From the NCBI GenBank assembly GCA_001915545.1, contig MNQS01000004.1:1-64000 (forward strand): DNA of 64,000 bases, written 5' to 3'. The translations under genes and the position numbers were made by a program. The stretch comes from Bacteroides sp. 43_108 (GTDB lineage Bacteria > Bacteroidota > Bacteroidia > Bacteroidales > Bacteroidaceae). Positions 27,701 to 34,910 of the stretch are shown here, in pieces. The notes beneath the pieces were generated by a model. The model made no database searches, was not told the origin of the DNA, and saw nothing but the letters and a program-made list of their open reading frames with translations. Every line of letters starts with the position of its first letter. Position 1 is the stretch's first letter.

Positions 27701-28469
27701 TGAAATAATACGAATATTGTGAATAAGGGTTCTGCGTATGTATAAAATTTCGCGTGCCCGAACGGGTCCACTTCACAGTACCTTTAGCATAAAACAGCAA
27801 CGAGCCGTCGTCCTTACGCCATGTAGGCACTTGCTTGAGATCATCAGTCAAATCCTGAATATTGGTCTCTGAAAGTTTTTCACCGCCATAACCATAAACT
27901 TTCACCTTTGAAGGGTCACTGAACCCCAAGCCAGCCAATCGGCTCTTTGTCAGCTGATAGACACCCTTATCGGCAACACGGATTTTCACCCACTTGCCTG
28001 AAGCTAAAACAGAATGTTCTGCATATCGACCAGTAACGGCATCACCTGCAGTCATCAACGTTCTGCCGGCAACAGTCTTTTTCATTTTCTTCTCCAAGAC
28101 AGGCTTGAAAGACAACAGCTTAACAGCCTTACCGTCTTTCACTGCAATAGGATACACCGAAACGTCCAACTGCCCTTTCTTTCGACTGACACCGATATAT
28201 GAATCAACTGAAAAATCGTCTTTCAGCATATCATCGGATATTCTGTATCTCTTTCGGTCAGACTCTGTCAAGGGCGCTGTTTCTGCATATTCAATCTTGA
28301 ATTCGTAGTCGTAAGCTGAATAATCCGCACCAAGTTCGTATGTATGGGTATATGCAGGTACGACCGTATCATTTGCAGACCAGTCGACATAAGCAAACTG
28401 TGCTCTTGCCAATCCAACTGCAAAAGCACAAAATATCAGTGTAAAGAATATTCTGTTTTTAAAATTCAT
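24702..28469 (-). CDS. porU: Type IX secretion system sortase PorU
   Basis: PorU removes the C-terminal sorting domain of type IX cargo and attaches the protein to lipopolysaccharide at the cell surface. The 1255-residue product has a signal peptide (about 1-23) and a gingipain-like C25 protease domain. H757 in YTGHGAAYS and C790 in TASCDISPFD form the catalytic pair, with the same 33-residue spacing as H657/C690 of P. gingivalis PorU. Ig-like segments and its own C-terminal domain, ending in ARKVIVLK, follow. The FAH-family gene ends 4 bp upstream, so the two are co-transcribed; porV follows after 180 bp. Confidence 0.94.
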   Translation of the reverse strand: MNFKNRIFFTLIFCAFAVGLARAQFAYVDWSANDTVVPAYTHTYELGADYSAYDYEFKIEYAETAPLTESDRKRYRISDDMLKDDFSVDSYIGVSRKKGQLDVSVYPIAVKDGKAVKLLSFKPVLEKKMKKTVAGRTLMTAGDAVTGRYAEHSVLASGKWVKIRVADKGVYQLTKSRLAGLGFSDPSKVKVYGYGGEKLSETNIQDLTDDLKQVPTWRKDDGSLLFYAKGTVKWTRSGTRNFIHTQNPYSQYSYYFITDSGDDEPLSFVQETEHPAEGTITSAFYDHVLYEKDGYSWMHSGRTFFEDYDYANGNSRKYQMNLPGITEGTASVTVSFSANAPSSSGGTTLSVSIDDSSLGTMSIGVRGTYDNATVASRTFTWSEGLTENPTLTLTHNRSYGISGRLDYIRISYPRKLEITDNWLQFRTVNDGYTDFRISDAGSSTKVWRIPSQGDVSEIPGTLEDGVYRVLTDVSLTDEFVAVNTDKTFPSPEIIGEIENQDLHSLSGINYVIIVPESGKLTAQANRLAELHKEKDGLNCLVVSADKIYNEFSSGTPDATAYRRFMKMLYDKASTEADMPRYLLLLGPCVWDNRMITSAMANASQEDYLLAYESDNSVSQTYSYILDDYFGFLDDAEGSSLKRDKLDIGIGRITASNSSSAKDVVDKIEAYISNDEAGAWKNTICILGDDGDDNLHMEDADTIANQTQGLYPDYNIRKIYWDTYSLEVSSSGKSYPDATKDIEQQMRDGALIMNYTGHGAAYSISHEKVLMVPDFKAFRSTRLPLWITASCDISPFDMNEENIGEAALLNADGAAIALLTTTRTVFSSYNRKINKWFMRYVLGTDENGKRYSLGDALRLSKCSLVTSESASMSDVTENKFHFVLLGDPALTLVAPTYKVVVDEFNGAEADGDATTVSAGSIVTVKGHIEDGNGNVVEDFNGTVSPSVFDNLEEITCRNNAGAEEPFVFYDRTNTLYSGADSVKNGRFTFSFPVSLDINYSYENGLLSLYAVNNDKTIEANGHYENFIVGGTSDDISNPDENEGPEIVLYLNSDSFVSGDKVNETPLLYASLSDENGINTTGSGVGHDIVAIIDNNESMTYTLNSYYVPEVGDYTKGHVSFSIPELEEGKHTLLFRAWDIMNKSSVKEIEFYVEKGQKPTIFDFNCTSPIRESATFTIVNNRPQSLLNVAVDVYDTAGRKVWTVSESGSSDSNEYKFTWNLQSTGCDIQPGIYICRARISTSDGTEATKARKVIVLK

Positions 28470-28473
28470 TTCG

Positions 28474-29091
28474 TCATTTCACTTTAAATTCGAGCACCTT
28501 TGTATCCTCAAGATACCCTTCGAGCAATTCTCCTTCATGCACAGGCCCCACTCCTGCAGGCGTTCCAGTAAATATCAGGTCGCCCATTTTGAGTGTAAAG
28601 AAACGGCTCACATAAGCTATTATCTTGTTGACACTGAATATCATATCTCCGCTCCAGCCTTTCTGTACAGTCTGTCCGTTGATGTCGAGATGGAAATTGA
28701 CATTCTGAATGTCACCTATTTCGCTTACCTTAACAAAGCGTCCGATATATGCCGAGCCATCAAATCCCTTGCAGAGTTCCCACGGCTTGCCTTCCGCTCT
28801 GAGCTTGCGCTGCAGGTCGCGTGCAGTAAAGTCAATGCCTACCGTAACCTCATCATAATATCTTGATGCAAAGCGCTCACCTATATTTCGTCCCATTCGG
28901 TTTATACGGACAACAAGTTCTGTCTCATAATCAAACTGCTCGGCAAAATCCGGAACAAAGAAAGGCTTCATTTCTTTCTCCAGCGCCGAATCAGGCTTTG
29001 AAAATATCACCGGTTCCTCCGGTAATATTAACGTATTGTCCAGTTCTTTATTGTGTTCAGCATAATTCATGCCTACAGCTAAAATCTTCAT
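28474..29091 (-). CDS. Fumarylacetoacetate hydrolase family protein
   Basis: This is a compact 205-residue member of the FAH superfamily, which includes acylpyruvases, oxaloacetate decarboxylases and tautomerases. Visible family features are the start ILAVGMNYAEHNKEL, the metal-site segment DYETELVVRI, GIDFTARDLQ and FTGTPAGVGP. The substrate cannot be told from sequence; the short single-domain form often acts on acylpyruvates or oxaloacetate. Its stop is 4 bp from porU, a fixed neighbourhood in many Bacteroidales that probably reflects shared transcription rather than shared function. Confidence 0.88.
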   Translation of the reverse strand: MKILAVGMNYAEHNKELDNTLILPEEPVIFSKPDSALEKEMKPFFVPDFAEQFDYETELVVRINRMGRNIGERFASRYYDEVTVGIDFTARDLQRKLRAEGKPWELCKGFDGSAYIGRFVKVSEIGDIQNVNFHLDINGQTVQKGWSGDMIFSVNKIIAYVSRFFTLKMGDLIFTGTPAGVGPVHEGELLEGYLEDTKVLEFKVK

Positions 29092-29186
29092 ATCTATATA
29101 TTTTTTAATTTATAATACAACGTTTTACACCTTTACAAGCGAAAGAAGTCTATGTCATAATTTTCATGACGCTACGGCCTGCCACA

Positions 29187-30905
29187 TCACACCTTAAAAG
29201 CCTTATAAGCCTTTCCGGCAGCTATATACACTACATAAGCAGACATCCGATACTCAGGAAATGACTGATTTATATCTGTCGCGTAAGCCTTGACTTGAGC
29301 GACATCGTCCGCCTTGGCATCAGAAAGTCCCTCAACAAGACGAACATCCTTAGCTTTGAAATACTTAAATTCCACTACACGACAATCATTATGGTAGTTC
29401 GTACCGGGAACACCTGTCATCACCATGTCTGCACGTCCAGAAGGAAGATTCTGTTCCAATGCGAATGTAAAACGCCCGCGCATATATCTGGAGCAGAGCT
29501 CAAAGAACGAACACCTCACAAAATTTTCATTTATCTTGTCAAAGACCTGCGCTGGGAATTGCCCAAGATATTTCTTGAAATAAACATCGACAATCGGCAG
29601 CAGCTTAGCATCATGTGCAAACTTCTCAAAAGCATCTATAAAATCATCTTTATGCTTATTAATGCTGTTAAGTTGATTGTAGTAGTCCATGTAGATGCTC
29701 TTCATGCTCAGATTCGGAAGCTGCATCTTGAACTCAGACTTCATAGTTATCATGCCGAGATAAAAAAGGCTGACAGGATAAAAGTCTTTCTGAAACAATT
29801 TAAATTTGCTGAACTTGCTTGACAAATCATCGAAAGCATAGCGCAACTCTCCATCGATAAGCAGTTTGTCCAACATGTCCGACGTATTATCGTGGGTTAT
29901 AGTCAATCGTTTGAGCCAGTTTATGTCCGTACGCAGATTCTCGTCAACAAGTTCACGAGGCACTTCACCCTTTCCATCAGCCAGATTCTGCAAGAAATAC
30001 GTCAAAATAGTTGAATTGAACAACGGTTCGGCATCAGGAAGAAAACGGTAACCGTCGTAATTATCCACAACCATCTGCCAAAGTTCAGCAAAATTACTGT
30101 CAGAACCGGCATAGTTCTCGACTACATATCTCAGATATTCAGATGCTTCCTTATGCGTAAAGCCCATCATATTGAGGAAGCGCCTGTTGAGAGTTATGAT
30201 ATTTGCGATATTAAAACCACTTGTCAAATCATCCATTGTAACAGGCAGTACCCCAGTACAGAAACATCTTATTATACTGCCCTCACCAATAGCGGCTTTT
30301 ATTACTTTGAAGAAAGTACGTAGAAAGCTGTCACCAGTTGTTATCTGTTCATACAATCTATCCTGAAAAACTGTCAGCAGTTGATTAGTAAAATTATCGT
30401 ACTCATCAATCAAGACATACATCTTAGGAAGACCGTAATCGCTGATGAAACCCGTAAGTTCAGCCAGCATGCTGTTGGCGTCGCCATCACTTTTGTAGCT
30501 GAATCCTTCAAAATAATTGCGGTAACGCCCGGAGACCAACCCCTCTAAAACAGGACACACAAGAGAATGGAAATTCTGTTCCAGTCCCTCTGCAGTATCA
30601 GACATGCTGAGTTTGGAAAAATCAAGACGAAGAATCAGGAAACTGTTGTGTTCCTTCGTAGGATGCTGTCCAATATAAGTATCTCCAAAAAGAGCCTCAA
30701 ACCTATCCTTCTGATTTACATCATAGTAATAAGCCAAAGTAGACATGAACAGACTCTTGCCGAAACGACGAGGACGCAGAAATACAGGAGCGGAATACTC
30801 TTCCAGATATGGAATGAATTCCGTTTTGTCGATATAATAAAAATTTTCCTCGCGTAACCTGCCGTAATCAGCCACGGCGTATGGAATCCGTTTCTTATCC
30901 GCCAT
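29187..30905 (-). CDS. AAA-ATPase-like / PD-(D/E)XK (DUF1703) protein
   Basis: A 572-residue protein of a family multiplied in gut Bacteroidetes, of unknown function. The N-terminal domain (about 1-330) is AAA-like with the P-loop RPRRFGKS at 44-51 and an Asp-rich Walker B stretch (YVLIDEYDNF). The C-terminal domain (about 450-572) looks like a PD-(D/E)XK nuclease fold, with GRADMVM and VVEFKYF as likely active-site strands. No partner gene or target is visible. A -7 box, TATCTTTG, lies at 30942-30949. Copies are often mobile or variable between strains, so this could be an accessory insertion. Confidence 0.85.
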   Translation of the reverse strand: MADKKRIPYAVADYGRLREENFYYIDKTEFIPYLEEYSAPVFLRPRRFGKSLFMSTLAYYYDVNQKDRFEALFGDTYIGQHPTKEHNSFLILRLDFSKLSMSDTAEGLEQNFHSLVCPVLEGLVSGRYRNYFEGFSYKSDGDANSMLAELTGFISDYGLPKMYVLIDEYDNFTNQLLTVFQDRLYEQITTGDSFLRTFFKVIKAAIGEGSIIRCFCTGVLPVTMDDLTSGFNIANIITLNRRFLNMMGFTHKEASEYLRYVVENYAGSDSNFAELWQMVVDNYDGYRFLPDAEPLFNSTILTYFLQNLADGKGEVPRELVDENLRTDINWLKRLTITHDNTSDMLDKLLIDGELRYAFDDLSSKFSKFKLFQKDFYPVSLFYLGMITMKSEFKMQLPNLSMKSIYMDYYNQLNSINKHKDDFIDAFEKFAHDAKLLPIVDVYFKKYLGQFPAQVFDKINENFVRCSFFELCSRYMRGRFTFALEQNLPSGRADMVMTGVPGTNYHNDCRVVEFKYFKAKDVRLVEGLSDAKADDVAQVKAYATDINQSFPEYRMSAYVVYIAAGKAYKAFKV

Positions 30906-31059
30906 CAGACCTTTTCTTTTAAAGCATTGAACATCCTTTCACAAAGATACAAGGATTTATCAAATAAGCCACTATACAAATGTAAATGTTTGACTTCGCA
31001 AGATTAAGACAGAGCGTAAACACAACGACCAACACGACACGCCAAGTACTCAGGCGTCA

Positions 31060-31977
31060 TCAAAATCCGCCGAGCATGGTGCTTGCAATCGACAAGGCGA
31101 AGACCAATGCAAAAACGAAAATATTTCTGGCCGTTGCTCCCAGAACCGCATTCAGTTCGCGTCCGTCAAGCTTTTCCATCAGATAAGCCGACTTCAGATG
31201 CAAAGTCAGGTATATCAGAACGAAGACACCGGACGATGCACTTGCGACTACAGCACAAGACAGATAAAACAGGCATGAAGCAATAAGTCCAAGCCAGCGA
31301 TACAGCATCAGAGCCGTTCTTCCGCCCCAGCGTACGACAACAGTACGCTTTCCGCTCACAGCATCCTGATGGCGGTCACGATAATTGTTCACCATGAGCA
31401 GGCAGTCAGTGGCAAAACCGCACGCCAGCCCCATAATAAGACTTGCTGCAGAAAAACATCCTGCAAGTATATAAAATGTAAGGCACACAGGAACCAATCC
31501 AAAGAAGAGCAGTACCAGCACATCACCGTAGCCTCTGTAAGACAGACAAGTGGTATAAAGGAAACAGAATATTACACAAATAGCACCTACGGCTATCAGC
31601 CACCACCCTCCAAACAAGACAAGTGGCAACCCTACAGCGCACGACAGAACAGTTGCTAAACAGATGCCCCATTTCATTGCCGTCGGCGTTATCCATCCCT
31701 GTGCACAGGCTCTTTCAGGTCCAAGACGATCCTCGCGGTCCGTGCCTTTCTTGTAATCATAATAATCGTTGACGAAGTTTGCATCTATCTGCATTACAAA
31801 TGCAAACAACAGACACAGAAGGAAAGCCATCCAACTGAAAGTACCACCAAACTCAGACAAAAACTTCCAAGCCAAGGCCGCACCTATGATTACAGGCGTG
31901 GCTGCCCCTGTCAGTGTCTTAGGCCTCGAAGCCAACACCCATGCCAGCAAGCCGTTAGTTCTAACTTTCTTATTCAT
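31060..31977 (-). CDS. menA: 1,4-dihydroxy-2-naphthoate polyprenyltransferase
   Basis: MenA attaches the isoprenoid tail to DHNA in the membrane, forming demethylmenaquinone. The 305-residue product has about eight or nine membrane helices. The two Asp-rich UbiA motifs are NDYYDYKKGTD (70-80) and NNYRDRHQD, which bind the prenyl diphosphate through magnesium. Menaquinone is the quinone of anaerobic Bacteroidales fumarate respiration. No other men gene is in the window. It is followed on the same strand by nothing closer than the DUF1703 gene (154 bp) and preceded by the MORN protein (33 bp). Confidence 0.94.
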   Translation of the reverse strand: MNKKVRTNGLLAWVLASRPKTLTGAATPVIIGAALAWKFLSEFGGTFSWMAFLLCLLFAFVMQIDANFVNDYYDYKKGTDREDRLGPERACAQGWITPTAMKWGICLATVLSCAVGLPLVLFGGWWLIAVGAICVIFCFLYTTCLSYRGYGDVLVLLFFGLVPVCLTFYILAGCFSAASLIMGLACGFATDCLLMVNNYRDRHQDAVSGKRTVVVRWGGRTALMLYRWLGLIASCLFYLSCAVVASASSGVFVLIYLTLHLKSAYLMEKLDGRELNAVLGATARNIFVFALVFALSIASTMLGGF

Positions 31978-32010
31978 CGAGACTCGATAAAAATCATAAA
32001 CGCATAAAAA

Positions 32011-32658
32011 TCAGTTGAAAGCACCGTCAACCTTATTGTCTTCCCAATACTGTAGAGTTATACGGTTCTCAGTTCTGAACATTGCACCGTAGCCGTGTCT
32101 CAAATTGTTTCTATACTGACCATAATAATAATTTCCATTCGTATAGTAATATGCGCCGTATCCCTCACGTTTGCCGTCTACAGTTTCACCTACATATCTG
32201 TCACCGTTCTGATATGTAAGCGACTCAAATCTATATTTCTTTATGAAATCAGCTGAAGGCAGATACTTCAACGAATCCTTTATGATGTATATAGGATCAC
32301 CGGTGCTGAGATCATATTTTATATAATGGGTTTCCGTACCAACCTCAACAGTCTGCGAACCCATCTTTATACCGAATATGCATCGTCCGTTGCGGAACTG
32401 CCCCATAACAATACCGTCTGCATCAGTATAGAATGTGCCATATCCGTAGATATCGCCACCTATAGTAAGCTGTCCATAATACTGACCATAAGCAGATTTG
32501 ACAACATTAGCAGGATATTCCTTTACAAGATCTATAAAAGCCCCATTGAAATCATCAGGTATGACTGGATACTTCTCAGCATTCATCATCTGGGCTCCAG
32601 CTGCAACACAAAACATAAGTCCGGCAATCAGGGCATACACTCTATTCTTCAAAGTCAT
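32011..32658 (-). CDS. Secreted MORN-repeat protein
   Basis: A 215-residue exported protein with a signal peptide (about 1-22, ending AAGAQ). Its C-terminal half has MORN repeats of the type YxGExxxGKRxGxGxY, for example RYVGETVDGKREGYGAYY and YYGQYRNNLRHGYGA, and a more diverged set lies near residues 60-95. MORN repeats form beta-hairpin sheets that bind lipids or proteins; the role here is unknown. It lies 33 bp upstream of menA and has its own promoter, so menA may be read from it. Confidence 0.8.
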   Translation of the reverse strand: MTLKNRVYALIAGLMFCVAAGAQMMNAEKYPVIPDDFNGAFIDLVKEYPANVVKSAYGQYYGQLTIGGDIYGYGTFYTDADGIVMGQFRNGRCIFGIKMGSQTVEVGTETHYIKYDLSTGDPIYIIKDSLKYLPSADFIKKYRFESLTYQNGDRYVGETVDGKREGYGAYYYTNGNYYYGQYRNNLRHGYGAMFRTENRITLQYWEDNKVDGAFN

Positions 32659-32698
32659 AATTATACTATTTTTCCAATTTAAACAATTAACAACTTTG

Positions 32699-32730
32699 CA
32701 AATATAGTGAAAGCCGAGTGCAGAGACAAA
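32699..32730 (-). promoter_or_regulatory. Promoter of the MORN gene
   Basis: On the minus strand TTTG (32727-32730) and TATATTTG (32699-32706) are separated by 20 bp. The -7 box overlaps the 18-bp repeat that recurs at 32783. Confidence 0.75.
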
Positions 32731-32800
32731 TTAGAAAACGAGTTTTCGAATTTGCTGTGCCGAGGCGTATCCTATATTATCTAATATAGTGAAAGCCGAG
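32701..32800. repeat. Promoter-bearing direct repeat with internal palindrome
   Basis: The 18-mer AATATAGTGAAAGCCGAG occurs at 32701-32718 and 32783-32800. Between them lies a near-perfect hairpin (CAAATT/AATTTG and GAAAAC/GTTTTC around 32727-32752) and the palindrome CTATATTA-TC-TAATATAG (32772-32789). The left copy carries a working-looking -7 box; the right copy has TATATTAG and is degenerate. Similar CTCGGC...ACTATATTTG sequences are common upstream of Bacteroidales genes, from memory. Confidence 0.6.
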
Positions 32801-32810
32801 CATAAATACA

Positions 32811-33022
32811 TCACTTATCGATATAGACACCTTCGCGAATTAATTCAAGTGTTTTTTGAATATAAGGATCTTCCAATTCATGTTCGTTCCTATAAATTTC
32901 CTCGAATGTCAATGGAATAGTGCAATCGGGCAACACTCCGCGGTTATAAGGAAATCTTTCGTCCACTGCTTCATCCATCACACATTTTACAAGAGGTATA
33001 CGGCATGTTGTACCAGAATTGC
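32811..33022 (-). other. Out-of-frame 3' end of the S41 protease gene
   Basis: Reading the minus strand one frame over from the protease gene gives NSGTTCRIPLVKCVMDE, then NRGVLPDCTIPLTFEEI, and stops at 32811. This is the normal C-terminal end of Bacteroidetes S41 proteases (RIPLV, GVxPDxxxPxTxE). The reading frames join near 33017-33022, where one missing A in GGCAATTC would account for the break. Confidence 0.8.
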
Positions 33023-34801
33023 CAGAAAGACATTGGCAAATTTCAGTGCCTTCATATAATGATACGCCGTACCTGTTTCACGCCCGACAAGATAAGCACT
33101 TCTATTACGGGCAAGACAACCGGCAAATTCGCTGGCCGCAGATTTAGAAGAAGCGTTGATGAAGACATACAATCTCCCATGATAAACAGCAGGATTCTTC
33201 GTAGAGGCACTTACTTTTTCACGATTCAGATAATAGCCTCTTTCACCTTCCCGAGGACTGTAGGAAGAAAAAGTCAAACTATCGTTTTCAATGAAATTTG
33301 TCGTACCACTAACACATCTGCTGTTAACCATCTGATACCCTCCTCTATCAACGTACGGATTTGCAACAAAGCAATCAAGCAAACGATAAAGCACATCCGG
33401 ATTGCCACCCAAATTGTTGCGCACATCAAAAATAAGATTCTTGTATCCTGAATTTTCAGCGTCACTGATACAATCAATGAGTTGTTCCACTTCCACGTCA
33501 TTCAAATTGAATGTCGACAGGCCTATATAGGCCGTAGAATCATTTATTGGACGATAAACGAAGTTCAACTTAAACCTGTTCCACCATTGATTACGACTAT
33601 CATAAAGTTGCTTAAGCTGATAGTCTTTATAATGCACATCTTTAGTACGCGGCAACATATCAAGTACCAGCCGTTCTCCATCTGCGAACTCATAGCTGAC
33701 CACATTTTTCCCCACCGGACATGTACGCAATAGTGCTTGGTAATATGAACTAAGGTTGCCAGCCAATTCTTCCTCCACCATGCTTTCCACCTTACCGTCA
33801 TAATTGGTTATAAGTGTTGCAACTTCACGAACAATTTCTTCAACCCGGCACCCGTCTACTTTTTTCAGCTCACGCCCGACATATTGTTCTGTTCTTGCAA
33901 CAGCCTGAGTAACAATGACCCTATCTCCTATTTGTGCGAAAGCCAACGGCATAAACCATCTTTCGAAGTTAGGCATACTGATACTCATATTTATCCAAAA
34001 ATCGAGATGACTATCGTGAATCAGATGATTGATTCTTTTGCAGGCTCTATAAAATCTATTACCGTCTATCTTGTCAGGCAAAGAAGCGATAACATTCGCT
34101 GTCAGAGAATCAATTGTCTCCGGCATTGTCAAGTCCTCTACACAAGGATAGAGATTCTTCAATGCTTCAGAAAATCTCATCAAATCTTCACCTGCTTCCT
34201 TTCGAGTTAATTCTGTTTTACGAGGTTTGGCTTTAGGAGCAACAAAAGTTGTCTTCAAACCAAATGGCGACATCGGGTCTGCAGAACGTCCGTTGCGGGA
34301 AAAAGCAACACAGATACACGGTTCAGGAATATTCTTGTAAGCATACCCCATAAAGCCGATGGTATCACCACGCGTAAGCCTTTCTCCGGTCTTGAAAGTA
34401 CGAACAAATTTCAATCCGCTGACGTACAGAACTCCTCCGCTTTTGGACTGAAGAGCAATCTGTCCATTGACATACTTTTCATCACGGCCTGCATCAATTA
34501 GCTTAATTTCATTTTTAAAATCTCCATTGTATTGCCTACTAATACACTGCGAGAGGTTATACTTGAAAGTAAGGCTCACGCGATTTACAACGGCATCAAA
34601 CGGACATAATATAGGCGTATCTTCTTTCCCTCTGACAAACAGATTATCAAAATTCAGCTCTTTACCGATAAAGTCTTGCGGGCGGTAAAGTATTCCGTCC
34701 TCCGCTTTTTGTTCAGCAACCGGCCAAATCCAAATCACCTTATCTTGCGCACATAGAATTACGGATGTCAAAAACAAGACATAAAAACATATCATTCTCA
34801 T
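32987..34801 (-). CDS. S41 C-terminal-processing-like protease with M23-like N-domain, frameshifted
   Basis: A 604-residue exported protein with a signal peptide (about 1-18). The N-terminal part (about 50-195) resembles the M23/LytM fold (GDTIGFMGYAYKNI, DPMSPFG) but lacks a clear HxH zinc motif, so it is probably a binding domain. The C-terminal part is an S41 serine protease domain with the nucleophile S554 in NASSKSAASEF and NLGGNPDVLYR as the preceding core strand. A frameshift removes about 70 C-terminal residues, which remain readable in the next frame (32811-33022). The active site is kept, so partial function is possible. It lies 109 bp downstream of a beta-barrel receptor gene on the same strand. 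Confidence 0.8.
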   Translation of the reverse strand: MRMICFYVLFLTSVILCAQDKVIWIWPVAEQKAEDGILYRPQDFIGKELNFDNLFVRGKEDTPILCPFDAVVNRVSLTFKYNLSQCISRQYNGDFKNEIKLIDAGRDEKYVNGQIALQSKSGGVLYVSGLKFVRTFKTGERLTRGDTIGFMGYAYKNIPEPCICVAFSRNGRSADPMSPFGLKTTFVAPKAKPRKTELTRKEAGEDLMRFSEALKNLYPCVEDLTMPETIDSLTANVIASLPDKIDGNRFYRACKRINHLIHDSHLDFWINMSISMPNFERWFMPLAFAQIGDRVIVTQAVARTEQYVGRELKKVDGCRVEEIVREVATLITNYDGKVESMVEEELAGNLSSYYQALLRTCPVGKNVVSYEFADGERLVLDMLPRTKDVHYKDYQLKQLYDSRNQWWNRFKLNFVYRPINDSTAYIGLSTFNLNDVEVEQLIDCISDAENSGYKNLIFDVRNNLGGNPDVLYRLLDCFVANPYVDRGGYQMVNSRCVSGTTNFIENDSLTFSSYSPREGERGYYLNREKVSASTKNPAVYHGRLYVFINASSKSAASEFAGCLARNRSAYLVGRETGTAYHYMKALKFANVFLAILVQHAVYLL

Positions 34802-34910
34802 ATTGCAAATATTATTTCATGCTGTAATCAAAGAAGTTCTCAACTCTATGTCAGCAAGGACCGCTAAATAATATATTCCAGCAGCATCCGGCATAATTCG
34901 TTGAATTGCA

